A DNA stretch of 63,365 bases from Verrucomicrobia subdivision 6 bacterium (lineage in GTDB: Bacteria; Verrucomicrobiota; Verrucomicrobiia; Methylacidiphilales; Verrucolacustridaceae), in contig CAMCFB010000003.1 of assembly GCA_945874125.1 (NCBI GenBank), forward strand, positions 1 through 63,365. Direction: 5' to 3'. Made by a program: the position numbers and the translations under genes. Every line of letters starts with the position of its first letter. Within the stretch, counting starts at the first letter, position 1. The notes beneath the pieces were generated by a model, which worked only from the letters and a program-made list of their open reading frames with translations, searched no databases and had not been told where the DNA came from. Shown here one piece after another: positions 19,775 to 29,392 of this stretch.

Positions 19775-21540
19775 GGGGTGAGGAGTGGGGTCCAGAGTTC
19801 GTCCAGATTCCAGATGAGGGAGCCGAGGGGCGGGATGCGAATATTTTTCCAGCGATCCTTGAGTCCGACGTAAGCGTTGGCGGTGACGAGGTAGATGTAG
19901 GGGGTTTCATCACTCATGATTTTTTGAACTTCATCAAAATATTTTTTTCGGGTGGGGTAGTCGAGGGTGTGGAGTTGATCGGACATGAGTTGATCGATAC
20001 GGGCCTCCCAGGGGGTGGCGGGAGTTTTTTGGTTCGGATACCATTGGTGAAGACGACCTTTGGAGGAGAAGACAGAAATGCCTCCCGCGGGGTCGCCTCC
20101 GCCCGTCAGGCCGAGCATGCCGGCTTCGTAGTCGTAGGAGTCTTGGATTTTTCCAACGAGGGTTCCGAAATCGAGAAAGGAGAGGTTTACGGTGATGCCG
20201 AGGTCCCGCATGTTCTCTTTGAAAGCGGTGGCCATATTGGCGCGGAGCTGATTTTCCTGATTGGTGTTGAGGGTGAACTCGACCACGTTTCCGAGACGGT
20301 CACGGAGTTTTCGATCTGGGCCAAGTTGGAAGCCGGCTTGGGCGAGCAGTTCTTTCGAGCGGGCGGGGTTGTAAGGGTACTGGGTGACGTTGGGGTTGTA
20401 CCATTTTTTGTTGGCGGGAGTTTCGGGTCCCCAGAGAGGTTGGCCACGGCCAAAAAGAACGCCGCGGACCAACCCTTCTCGGTCGATGCCGTGGGAGATG
20501 GCTTGGCGGAAGCGGCGGTCGGTGAACCACGTCAGTTTATGGGGAGCGACGAAAGGTTTTCCAGAGGTGTCTCGGCCGGGGTTTTGATTGAACCAGATAA
20601 AGCCGGTGTTGGGGGAGGGGCCGCGGTTGAAAACGGAGAATCCGTAGCGGGAGGCGTAGCGATCGATCCAGGCTACATTATCGGGGGAGAGACCCTCGGC
20701 GTCGGTTTGGCCGGTGGCAAAGGCGAGAGTGCTGGCGTTGGCGTCTTTGACCAGTTTGGTGACGAGGTAGTCGACATAGGGAAGGCGGACTCCTTGGGCA
20801 TCCGCGCGCCAGTAGTGGGGATTGGCTTCAAAGACGATTCGTTCGGCTGGTTGGTAGGAGCGAAGTCGAAAGGCGCCGGTGGCGAGAAGGCGGCGGGGTT
20901 CTTTTTGGGCCAGGCTGACGTTCCAGGCCTTGAGCAGAGAGCCATCGCGAAAGGCGGGTTCGAGTTCGTGCTTGGGCAGGAGCCCGACGCCGCCGACAGT
21001 TTCTAAAAAGGGAGCATAGATTTCGGGGGTGGTGAGGCGGACGGTCAGTTCGTCGATTTTCTCGATGGTAAATTTCTTTCCATCGACGGAGAGATCAAAG
21101 GCCGCGCGGTTGGGGAAGCGGGGGTCATAGATCGCTTGAAAGGTGAAGACCACATCATCAGCGGTAAAGGGGTGTCCGTCGGACCAAAGAACTCCGGGGC
21201 GAAGGTGAAAGGTAAAAGTTTTATTGTCGGGCGCGATTTGCCATCGAGAGGCGAGGCCAGGCTCGACCTCTTGGGTGACAGGGTTGTTGTGGACGAGGGA
21301 ATCGAGAAAAAGGCCGATGAACCCGCTGGAGGTGGCGTCTTCCGAGACGAGCGGGTTAAAGGTGGAGGGCTCGCCCGGGGTGGAGTCGATAAAGACCCCA
21401 CCCCGACGCCCAGGCTCGGCGCGGGAAGTGTCCAACCCTCGGGGAAGTGGATGGTTGGGGCGCACCTCTTTGGCTTTGGGAGCACAGGCTTGAGGGGTCA
21501 CGGCAACAAGCGCGAGGAGAAGCAAAGTGCGAAAGTGCAT
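19771..21540 (-). CDS. Oligopeptide-binding lipoprotein (SBP family 5)
   Basis: Lipobox-like MHFRTLLLLALVAVTPQACAPK; FHLRPGVLWSDGHPFTADDVVFTFQ; start adjusted from ORF track. Confidence 0.9.
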   Translation of the reverse strand: MHFRTLLLLALVAVTPQACAPKAKEVRPNHPLPRGLDTSRAEPGRRGGVFIDSTPGEPSTFNPLVSEDATSSGFIGLFLDSLVHNNPVTQEVEPGLASRWQIAPDNKTFTFHLRPGVLWSDGHPFTADDVVFTFQAIYDPRFPNRAAFDLSVDGKKFTIEKIDELTVRLTTPEIYAPFLETVGGVGLLPKHELEPAFRDGSLLKAWNVSLAQKEPRRLLATGAFRLRSYQPAERIVFEANPHYWRADAQGVRLPYVDYLVTKLVKDANASTLAFATGQTDAEGLSPDNVAWIDRYASRYGFSVFNRGPSPNTGFIWFNQNPGRDTSGKPFVAPHKLTWFTDRRFRQAISHGIDREGLVRGVLFGRGQPLWGPETPANKKWYNPNVTQYPYNPARSKELLAQAGFQLGPDRKLRDRLGNVVEFTLNTNQENQLRANMATAFKENMRDLGITVNLSFLDFGTLVGKIQDSYDYEAGMLGLTGGGDPAGGISVFSSKGRLHQWYPNQKTPATPWEARIDQLMSDQLHTLDYPTRKKYFDEVQKIMSDETPYIYLVTANAYVGLKDRWKNIRIPPLGSLIWNLDELWTPLLTP

Positions 21541-21590
21541 CAAGGTGAATCCTAGGGGGTTTGAAAATGAAGGAAAGTGGAAGGAAAGTG

Positions 21591-22292
21591 CTACTTTTTC
21601 TCGGGCAGGCCGTACGAGCCGATGAAAACAAAAGCGAGGCTCCACCCAGAGAAGGCGAGGAGGAAGTAGGGGATCTGCAAGTTGAGGGGAAGGCCGTAAA
21701 GGAGAAATATGATCGGAATCCAGTAGAGGTAGTCGGGAATCATGAGGGGCAGGGCGCGGTCACGATACATCGCCCAGTTCCAAGAGCGGAGGATTCGGGT
21801 GGGTGACCAGCCCAGCTCGAGCCAAAGGAAATAGCTCACCGTCATGGGCATGCAGACCCACGGAATAAAAACCAAGCAATCGAGGGCCATTTTGGGAAGA
21901 AGCACGGAGAGGGTATGGCCGACACCAAAAAGGTGCGCTTGGAGGACATAGAAAAGATCGACCAGGATTCCGTTGAGGGCGAAGAAGAGGAAGTTCCAGC
22001 CGAGGCGGCGACATCGTTCCTGATTCCAACTTCGGTCGGGTCCGACGATAGTGCGAGCGGTTTCGGGCAGAAGGGTTCCGGCGATGGCGGTCAAAAGGGC
22101 GGAGAGGAGCAGCCCGCCTGAAGATTTCCACGTGGCAAACGCATCGATGGAGTGCCGAATTTCTGGGTGATGGTAGTAGGCGAAGTAGAGGCTGACGGCG
22201 ATGGCCTGAAAAAGAAGAAAAACGCGATAAAAGTGGCGGACGGCGAGAAGGCCGGGGCGGAGGGCCTGGCGAAAAGACCAAGGGGCGGACAA
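21591..22292 (-). CDS. Hypothetical integral membrane protein
   Basis: Multiple hydrophobic segments; probable TTG start just after the iscA-like stop. Confidence 0.55.
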   Translation of the reverse strand: MSAPWSFRQALRPGLLAVRHFYRVFLLFQAIAVSLYFAYYHHPEIRHSIDAFATWKSSGGLLLSALLTAIAGTLLPETARTIVGPDRSWNQERCRRLGWNFLFFALNGILVDLFYVLQAHLFGVGHTLSVLLPKMALDCLVFIPWVCMPMTVSYFLWLELGWSPTRILRSWNWAMYRDRALPLMIPDYLYWIPIIFLLYGLPLNLQIPYFLLAFSGWSLAFVFIGSYGLPEKK

Positions 22293-22296
22293 AAAA

Positions 22297-22614
22297 TCAG
22301 GCCTCGAAAGAGGTGCCGCAACCGCAGGTTTGTTTGGCCTTGGGATTGACGATTTTGAAGCCGGTGTGAGTGAGCTCATCCTCGTAATCGAGAGTGCACG
22401 CCTCCAGAAGGGGCGCGCTTTCGGCGGCGACAAAAAGGCGGGCTCCATTTACCTCACATTTTTCATCGGTCGGTTCTGAGGTGGAGATGGCCATGGCGTA
22501 AGAGGAGCCGGCGCACCCGCCTTTTTCGACGAAGAGGCGAAGGCCGCGGTTGGGTTCCCCTTGGGCAGTGAGCTGGCGGATTTGGGAGGCCGCCCGATCG
22601 GTCAGTTGGATCAT
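22297..22614 (-). CDS. HesB/IscA family iron-sulfur cluster protein
   Basis: MIQLTDRAASQIRQL...GLRLFVEKGGCAGSSYAM...CGCGTSF. Confidence 0.9.
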   Translation of the reverse strand: MIQLTDRAASQIRQLTAQGEPNRGLRLFVEKGGCAGSSYAMAISTSEPTDEKCEVNGARLFVAAESAPLLEACTLDYEDELTHTGFKIVNPKAKQTCGCGTSFEA

Positions 22615-22704
22615 GGGGGTAAGATACGGATTGGGCGGATAGGTGTCAAAAGGTGGCCCCTGACAGAGGGGTTGAGTTCTACGACAGCAAGGTAGAGTGA
22701 ATTC

Positions 22705-24729
22705 ATGCACGGGATGGATTTAATACAGGATTTAGCTTTGATCATGGCCTCGGCGGCGGTGGCCACGGTGATTTGCCAGCGGCTCAAGCAACCGGTGGTC
22801 TTGGGCTATATTTTGGCGGGGGTGTTGATCGGTCCGAATACACCGCCCTTTAGTTTCGTGTCGAACAAGGAGGAGATCCGAACCTTGGCGGAGTTGGGGG
22901 TGATTCTTTTGATGTTCTCGGTCGGACTCCATTTTAGTTTTCGAAAATTGAAGGAGGTGGGGGGCGTGGCGGTGGTCGCGGCGTTGGTGGAGATCGCGGG
23001 GATGTTCTTTGTTGGGCAGCGTTTGGGAAAGTTTCTGGGGTGGGCTCCGATGGAGGCTCTTTTTTTGGGGGCGATTCTTTCCATCTCCTCGACCACGATT
23101 ATTGCCAAAGTTTTGGAGAGCATGGGTCTGTTACGCCCGGGGTTTGCGCGGCTGGTCTTTGGAATTCTCATCGTGGAGGACATTTTGGCCATCGCGATGA
23201 TGGGAATGTTAACGAGTTTCGGCACGACGGGTCAGATGAGTTGGGTTGGGGCGGGAGAGAACCTGCTCAGATTGGTGGCTTTTTTTGTCTCGGTGGCGGT
23301 GGTGGGCTTTCTTTTGGTGCCTCGTTTGATTCGTCTGGCGAGTCGGACGCGGATGGAGGAGGTGCTTTTGATCACCGTGCTGGGGTTAATTTTTGCGGGT
23401 GCGATTTTGGCAGAGCGGCTTGGTTTTAGCGTAGCGTTGGGGGCCTTTTTGGTAGGGGCTGTTTTGGCGGAGGTGAAGGAGGTGAACCGGATTGAGCGGA
23501 TGGTGGCGCCGGTGCGGGATCTTTTTAGCGCGATCTTTTTTACCTCCTCGGGAATGTTGATCAGCTTTGCCCTCACCCCGAGTGGGGCGGCCGAGGTTGC
23601 CCTCACTGCGGTGGTGGTGGTGGTGGGAAAAATTATCTTCAGCACATTCGGGGCATTGTTGGGGGGAGCCGATTTACGAACCGCGGTGCGGGCGGGAATG
23701 AGCTTGGCCCAGATTGGAGAGTTTTCCTTTATTCTGGCGGGCTTGGGCATGGCCTTAGGAGTAACGGGGGAAAGGTTGTTTTCGGTGGCGGTAATGGTCT
23801 CGGCGCTGACGACTTTAACAACGCCGTATCTGATTCGGGGTTCGGAGGGAGCCGCCCAGTGGTTGGAGCAAAAGGGACCGCGGTGGTGGGTGGATTTCTG
23901 GAAGTTTTATCCGTCGTGGTTGCATGGCATGCATTCGTCCCCGGGGGATCGGCATCATCTGGCGAGGGAGTTTATTCGAAAATTGGTCAGTCAACTGGGA
24001 TTGCAGTTGGCGTTGATCACCGCGCCCATTTTGGGGGCGGCGGGGTTGTGGGAGGCGTATCGGGATCGTTTGCCCGAGCGGATGAGGGTGGAGTGGTGGG
24101 GCGGGCCTCTTTTTTGGCTGGGGGGTGCGCTGCTCGCTCTGCCCGTGATTTGGGCGTTTCTGAGAAAGTACCATGCATTGGCGATGTTGATCGCGGAGCT
24201 AGTCTTTCCGCGGGGTAGTCGGGAGGAGGTGGGCTCGGCCCGCAAGTGGGCGATCTTTTTATTTTGCGGAATTGGGGTGGTGGTGGGTGGTGTTTATCTG
24301 GTGGTGATTAGCTCGCCTCTTTTACCGTCGGGAACAATACTGGTGGCTTTATTGGGGGTGCTGATCGTGGTGGGTTTTATGAGTCATCGGAAACTGGTGG
24401 AGCTGTACGCGCGCGGGCAGAACACGATTCGTGAGACTTTTGCGGCAGTTCCAGAGGGAGGCGAGGTGCGTTTGCCGGGAGATTCGGCGGTCCGGGCATA
24501 TCGGGTGGGGGAGGATTCGAGATTGATTGGGCGGACGTTGCGAGAAATGGATTTGCGGAAGGTGAGTGGCGTGGTGGTTGTGGCGATTGAGCGGGCGGGG
24601 GGGAGTGTGGTTTCGCCAGGCCCAGAGGAGAGGCTGAAAAAAGAGGATGAGCTGTTTGTCTTTGGGGAGAAGGGGCAGTTGGATCTGGCGGAGGAGTTTT
24701 TTAGGAATGCGGGCGTGAGTGAGGCGTAG
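22705..24729 (+). CDS. CPA2 monovalent cation:proton antiporter with TrkA-C domain (Kef/YbaL-like)
   Basis: VVLGYILAGVLIGPNTPP...LAELGVILLMFSVGLHFS; C-terminal RLIGRTLREMDLRKVSGVVVVAIERAGG. Confidence 0.9.
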   Translation: MHGMDLIQDLALIMASAAVATVICQRLKQPVVLGYILAGVLIGPNTPPFSFVSNKEEIRTLAELGVILLMFSVGLHFSFRKLKEVGGVAVVAALVEIAGMFFVGQRLGKFLGWAPMEALFLGAILSISSTTIIAKVLESMGLLRPGFARLVFGILIVEDILAIAMMGMLTSFGTTGQMSWVGAGENLLRLVAFFVSVAVVGFLLVPRLIRLASRTRMEEVLLITVLGLIFAGAILAERLGFSVALGAFLVGAVLAEVKEVNRIERMVAPVRDLFSAIFFTSSGMLISFALTPSGAAEVALTAVVVVVGKIIFSTFGALLGGADLRTAVRAGMSLAQIGEFSFILAGLGMALGVTGERLFSVAVMVSALTTLTTPYLIRGSEGAAQWLEQKGPRWWVDFWKFYPSWLHGMHSSPGDRHHLAREFIRKLVSQLGLQLALITAPILGAAGLWEAYRDRLPERMRVEWWGGPLFWLGGALLALPVIWAFLRKYHALAMLIAELVFPRGSREEVGSARKWAIFLFCGIGVVVGGVYLVVISSPLLPSGTILVALLGVLIVVGFMSHRKLVELYARGQNTIRETFAAVPEGGEVRLPGDSAVRAYRVGEDSRLIGRTLREMDLRKVSGVVVVAIERAGGSVVSPGPEERLKKEDELFVFGEKGQLDLAEEFFRNAGVSEA

Positions 24730-25543
24730 AGGTGCGAAACCAGTGAAAGAGGAGGAGTTGGGCCAGTCCGCGAAAAGGGCCGAACTGTTTTTGAGTCCAC
24801 ACTTCGAGGTGGGCGAGGCGAAAGGGTTTTCGCTTTTTTGGAAAGTAGAGTTGGCGGAGGAGGCGATCGACCCAGACATCGACAGGAAAGGCATCGAGTC
24901 GGCCATAGGAGTAGAGAAGGACGCAGCGGGAGATTTTGGGGCCCACGCCGGGGAGTTGCTCGAGATGCTGGGCGGCTTGCTCGGTGGACCAGGACGAGGG
25001 GATTTCGAGACGATGCGGCTCTTGCGAAAGAATTTGGGCGGTGGCGGCGAGATGTTTGGCGCGGTAGCCGAGGGCACATTTTCGGAGGGAGCGTTCGCCC
25101 GCGTTGGCGAGTCGGGCGGGTGAGGGGAAGCTTTGGTTGGGGCCACCGTAGGTGGAGCGGAGGCGGGCATGGATCTGGCGGATGTGGGTGATCTGCTTGA
25201 GGGAAGAGCAGATAAAGTTGGCCAGGCACTCCCAAGGGTCTTCGCGGAGGGGGCGAAGTCCGGGATGGAGCTGGATGGCAGTGATCAGGTGGGGGTTCGG
25301 GGCGAGATGGGGCTGGAGGAGGGATGAAAGATTGAGGTCGAGGGAGAAGTAGTGGTGGATCTGGGCGGAGGAGACAGCAGGGTTATCCCAGTGCAGAGAA
25401 TCGTGATGGAGGTGAAGTTGGACGGGGTGGGGCCCGATCCAGCCGGCGAAGCGGGAGTGGGGGAGGGGGTTCCAAGAGAAGCTCTGGCCCCCGAGCAGGG
25501 TGGAGCTTAGATCGAGTGGGCAAGGAAGGAGGAGAGAGGGCAT
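24701..25543 (-). CDS. 8-oxoguanine DNA glycosylase, OGG1-type HhH-GPD
   Basis: GGQSFSWNPL; helix-hairpin-helix LEQLPGVGPKISRCVLLYSYGRLDAFPVDVWVDR with catalytic Lys and Asp. Confidence 0.88.
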   Translation of the reverse strand: MPSLLLPCPLDLSSTLLGGQSFSWNPLPHSRFAGWIGPHPVQLHLHHDSLHWDNPAVSSAQIHHYFSLDLNLSSLLQPHLAPNPHLITAIQLHPGLRPLREDPWECLANFICSSLKQITHIRQIHARLRSTYGGPNQSFPSPARLANAGERSLRKCALGYRAKHLAATAQILSQEPHRLEIPSSWSTEQAAQHLEQLPGVGPKISRCVLLYSYGRLDAFPVDVWVDRLLRQLYFPKKRKPFRLAHLEVWTQKQFGPFRGLAQLLLFHWFRTSTPHSRPHS

Positions 25544-25585
25544 CGGAAGAAAAGATTAAAGATTTCGCAATGAAGGAGAAGTGGG

Positions 25586-26467
25586 ATGATGAGCGAGGTG
25601 CAGAAAATAATCTCAGGAGGTTGGATGGTTTGGGCCTTGCTGTCGGTGGGGCAGGCCCAGATTGGGGAGGAGCCGGTCCGAAAAGCGGAGCGGGTGGAGG
25701 AGGAGGTACGTCCGGCGTCAGCGGTGGAGGAGCCGGTGCGACGGGCCCAACCGGCTGGTACCCCAAAAGAGGAGTCGTCGGTGGGTCGGCTGGTTTCGAT
25801 TTTGCCAACGGTAAGGATCGAGTCGCCCCAAGAGGGACAGGTGATGCCCTGGGAAACGGTGGATGTTTTTGTGCGGGTGGAAAATCTTTCGATCGAGGAG
25901 GACGGGCATCGGTTGCATGTCATTTTGGATAATGGATCTCCGATCGAGCATTGGAATGTCCTCAAGCCGGTAATTTTGCGTGGGTTGGCCCCGGGGGCGC
26001 ATACGTTGAGGGTTTTTCTGGTGAGGCCAGATGGAAAGATGCTGACGAACGCCGACGCGTTTGGGCGGGTGGATTTTTATGTGCGGAGGCAGGACTTTTC
26101 CAATTTTCAGCCATTGGATCATCCCTACCTCACGGTGAATCTGCCGATGGATGGGGTGGTGATTCCGGATGGGGAGGGAAAGGTGTGGTTCGATTTCACG
26201 ACACATCAAGCGCCGCTGGGGAAAGAGAAGTATCGTGTCAAAGCGGTGATGAATGGAGTGGAGACGATTTTGAGCGCACGGGATCCCTACCCTTGGGCGG
26301 GTCTACCGGAGGGGAGGCATCGCGTGGTGGTTGAATTGATCGATGAGGATGGGGATCCCGTGCATGAAATCTTTGCGCGGGTGGAGAGAACCTTTGAGAT
26401 TGTTCGGACGGTGCGAGCGGTCAACCCGAAGGAAGCGGATTCAGCGAATTTGTGGTTACGCAGGTAA
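25586..26467 (+). CDS. Conserved hypothetical protein
   Basis: N-terminal hydrophobic segment; DMA-type repeats ESPQEGQVMPWETVDVFVRVENLSIEEDGHRLHVILDNGSP. Confidence 0.6.
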   Translation: MMSEVQKIISGGWMVWALLSVGQAQIGEEPVRKAERVEEEVRPASAVEEPVRRAQPAGTPKEESSVGRLVSILPTVRIESPQEGQVMPWETVDVFVRVENLSIEEDGHRLHVILDNGSPIEHWNVLKPVILRGLAPGAHTLRVFLVRPDGKMLTNADAFGRVDFYVRRQDFSNFQPLDHPYLTVNLPMDGVVIPDGEGKVWFDFTTHQAPLGKEKYRVKAVMNGVETILSARDPYPWAGLPEGRHRVVVELIDEDGDPVHEIFARVERTFEIVRTVRAVNPKEADSANLWLRR

Positions 26468-26899
26468 GTTGGGTGAACGGACCGGCGCCCGACGAAGTTT
26501 TGCCTGAAGGCGACGCATGGTTTGAGCCGAGGCGGCGGTCGAATCGCGAAACCCAGCGAGGTGAAGGATTCCGTGAAGGATATAAGTCAGGAGTTCCTCT
26601 CGCATGGAAAGACGGTGCCCTCGGCAAAGGGAGGCGGCGACGGCGGGGCAAACCACGATCTCGCCGTGGGGAAAGGCGAGGACGTCGGCCGGGGATGGAT
26701 CTTGGAGGTGGAGTTGGTGGAGTCGGCCACTTTCTTTTGGGGAAACGAGGATAATTCCCAGTTCCGCGGGAAGTTTTTGCCGGCGACTGGGGGACAGGCG
26801 TCGGAGGGCGGAATCGACCTTACGACGGAGAAAGGCGAGATTCGCCGGGTATCGGCGCTGGCGATTCTTCCACAGGATGCGGATGGGTTTTGTAGCCAC
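26456..26899 (-). CDS. ybeY: Endoribonuclease YbeY (atypical metal site)
   Basis: PADVLAFPHGEIVVCP and HGILHLAGFRD; downstream of phoH and HD gene as in conserved gene order. Confidence 0.85.
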   Translation of the reverse strand: MATKPIRILWKNRQRRYPANLAFLRRKVDSALRRLSPSRRQKLPAELGIILVSPKESGRLHQLHLQDPSPADVLAFPHGEIVVCPAVAASLCRGHRLSMREELLTYILHGILHLAGFRDSTAASAQTMRRLQAKLRRAPVRSPNLPA

Positions 26900-28364
26900 G
26901 ACGATCTTTAGGATAACGAATTCGAGGCCGAAGGATACTCTCCAACGCGGTGGCGAGGGAGTGGCGAGCAGATTTCCACTCGCTTTGGGTTAACCCGGAG
27001 TGATTCCAGTGCCCCTCTGTTTCGCGTTCGGAAAAAAGTTTTTCGACCAGTTTAGCGGCATCGCCCGGAGCCGGTTTCTCCATGGAGCGGGAGGCGGACT
27101 CGGCCATATCGGCGAGGGAGAGAAGGGCGGTTTCGGGGGATTGGGGAATAGGTCCGCCATAACGAAAAGGGGATTCCTCGACGGGAGGAATATCTTCATC
27201 CCGCAGACGAAGGATTTTACCGCCAGCCCGAGCATCTTTTTCCTGTTGGAGGGCTTTTTGATAAAAGTACCAGACGATTGAGGTGCCGTGGTGCTCGCGG
27301 ATGGCTTCTCGAACGCGGCGGGGAAGACCATGTTGGCGAGCCAATGATACCCCATCTTTGACGTGGGCGAGGATGATGAGGGCGCTCATGGAAGGGGTGA
27401 GGTTGTCGTGGGGGTTGGGATCGGTGGGATTAAAGTTTTCGGTGAAGTATTCTGCTTGGTCGATTTTTCCGATGTCGTGATAGAGGGCCATGGCACGGCA
27501 GGCGCGGGGGTTGGCCGTGTGGGTGGAGGAGGCGGCGGCTTCGGCCAAGTGTCCCACCAGAATACTGTGCAGGTAGGTGCCGGGGGCTTCGAGGGAGAGG
27601 CGGCGGAGAACGGGATGGTCGAGGCTGGTCAGTTCCAGCCAAGAGAGGTCGGTCGTGCGATCGAAGGCAGATTCGAGAACAGGGAGGAGGGCCCCGACCA
27701 CGATCGCCCCAAAGAGTCCGAGGCCAGCGGCGGAGATGGCCTCGGTCAGCAGGACATTGCGTGCCAAAGCGAAGTTCAAGCCCGAGGAGAAGATTGTGGC
27801 CAGAAGGGCCACGAGACCGAGGCCGGCGCCGGCCCGAAGGAGGTCGGAGCGGCGGGCGATTTTGCGGGAGAGGAAGATGGCCGCCAGGCCGGTGAGAAGA
27901 GAGGAGAGGAGGTAACGGCTATCGGGTCGGAGGAGAAAGAATTCGCCCATTCCGAGAAGAGCAATGAGGAGAAGTCCCGCCCGAGGACCAACCAGAGTGG
28001 TGAGGACGAGGGCGGCGAGGGCGGGGGGGATGAGGTAGGAGCTAGCGCCAAAGGAGATGCGGGGTGCAATCGAGAGGAGAAGGAGAATAAAGGCAAAGTT
28101 GGCCACGAGAGTGAGCAGGAAGAGTGCGAGAAGACGGTTTCGTCGCAATGTTTCGGGCAAGACGACGGAGAGAATCAGGGGCAGGACGATGGCGACAAAG
28201 ATCGCCGCAATCCAAGCCGATGGACCGGCCCCCGCTGGGGTGAAAAGAGAGAGGGAGTACGCCGCGACGGAGGTTCCGAGAAAGAGAAAAAAACGAACGA
28301 TGGGATCGGTTTCGAGGCGATGTTCCGACGTCGTGCGGCGGTTTGGGGAAGAGGTGCGGCTCAC
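26820..28364 (-). CDS. 7TM-HD family membrane phosphohydrolase (HDIG)
   Basis: N-terminal TM segments; RACRAMALYHDIGKIDQAEYF...REHHGTSIVWYF. Confidence 0.92.
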   Translation of the reverse strand: MSRTSSPNRRTTSEHRLETDPIVRFFLFLGTSVAAYSLSLFTPAGAGPSAWIAAIFVAIVLPLILSVVLPETLRRNRLLALFLLTLVANFAFILLLLSIAPRISFGASSYLIPPALAALVLTTLVGPRAGLLLIALLGMGEFFLLRPDSRYLLSSLLTGLAAIFLSRKIARRSDLLRAGAGLGLVALLATIFSSGLNFALARNVLLTEAISAAGLGLFGAIVVGALLPVLESAFDRTTDLSWLELTSLDHPVLRRLSLEAPGTYLHSILVGHLAEAAASSTHTANPRACRAMALYHDIGKIDQAEYFTENFNPTDPNPHDNLTPSMSALIILAHVKDGVSLARQHGLPRRVREAIREHHGTSIVWYFYQKALQQEKDARAGGKILRLRDEDIPPVEESPFRYGGPIPQSPETALLSLADMAESASRSMEKPAPGDAAKLVEKLFSERETEGHWNHSGLTQSEWKSARHSLATALESILRPRIRYPKDRRGYKTHPHPVEESPAPIPGESRLSPS

Positions 28365-29335
28365 AGGGTGAGGCTGGTCTGTCGCAATCCGCGATGCTCC
28401 TTATAGGCTCGGACAATTTTTCCGACGAGTTCGTGTCGGATCACGTCCGTATCTTCGAAACGAACAAACCCGATTCCGTCCACGGGGGTGAGCGCTTGCA
28501 CCGCCTCGACCAAGCCGGATTTGCGGCTGTGCGGAAGATCGACCTGAGTCGGGTCCCCCGTGACGATACATTTGGATTCGGCACCGAGGCGGGTGAGGAA
28601 CATAAACATTTGTTCGGTGGTGGCGTTTTGGCCTTCGTCCAAGATGACAAAGGCACCGTTCAAAGTGCGTCCTCGCATGTAGGCGAGGGGAGCGATCTCC
28701 AAGATCCCTTTGTCCATGAGTTTTTGGATCTCCTCGACATCGAGCATGTCGTAAAGGGCATCGTAGAGGGGGCGAAGGTAAGGAAATATTTTTTCCTGGA
28801 GATCGCCGGGGAGAAAGCCGAGAGCTTCGCCCGCTTCGACGGCGGGGCGGGTCAGGATGATGCGGTTAATTTTGTCCGACTTGAGGTAGGAGATGGCCAT
28901 GGCCATGGCGAGGTAGGTTTTGCCTGTTCCGGCGGGACCGATGCCGAAGACAAGATCGTGGTGCCGGATGGTTTCGACGTAGGCTTTTTGGAGGAAGGTT
29001 TTTGGAAGGATGGCGGGTTTTTTGGCGGAAACCTGGATGCGGCAGGACCACATGCCCTCCAGGCTTTTCCCTTCCCCCCGATGCACGGCCCGGAGAGCGT
29101 GAAGAAATTCGTAACGGCGGACACGCAGGCCGTGCTGGCGGGCGAGGTGAAGCTGGCGAAAGAGCTCCTGGGCGTTGGCGACATGTTTCTCCAGCCCGTC
29201 GATTTTAAGCAGGGTATCACGGATGGTGATTTTGACGTTGAGGGTGTTTTCCGCCTCGCGGAGGAGGGATTCATCGGCCGCGTAGAGTTCGGAAAGGGTG
29301 TGGGCGTTTTCGAAAGTCAGGGTTTGTTCGCTCAT
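28361..29335 (-). CDS. PhoH family protein
   Basis: FGIGPAGTGKTYLAMAMA...RPAVEAGEALGFLPGDLQEKIFPYLRPLYDAL...VILDEGQNATTEQMFMFLTR. Confidence 0.95.
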   Translation of the reverse strand: MSEQTLTFENAHTLSELYAADESLLREAENTLNVKITIRDTLLKIDGLEKHVANAQELFRQLHLARQHGLRVRRYEFLHALRAVHRGEGKSLEGMWSCRIQVSAKKPAILPKTFLQKAYVETIRHHDLVFGIGPAGTGKTYLAMAMAISYLKSDKINRIILTRPAVEAGEALGFLPGDLQEKIFPYLRPLYDALYDMLDVEEIQKLMDKGILEIAPLAYMRGRTLNGAFVILDEGQNATTEQMFMFLTRLGAESKCIVTGDPTQVDLPHSRKSGLVEAVQALTPVDGIGFVRFEDTDVIRHELVGKIVRAYKEHRGLRQTSLTL

Positions 29336-29392
29336 AGGATGATTTGAGTTCTAGGGAGGAAGGGAGGGGGGGAAAGAAAGATATTTGGGATG

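Noticed and set aside
22640-22704. CCCCTGACAGAGGGG hairpin upstream of the Kef-type antiporter as a c-di-AMP riboswitch
   Set aside because: Only a 5-bp stem; none of the conserved ydaO aptamer features visible.
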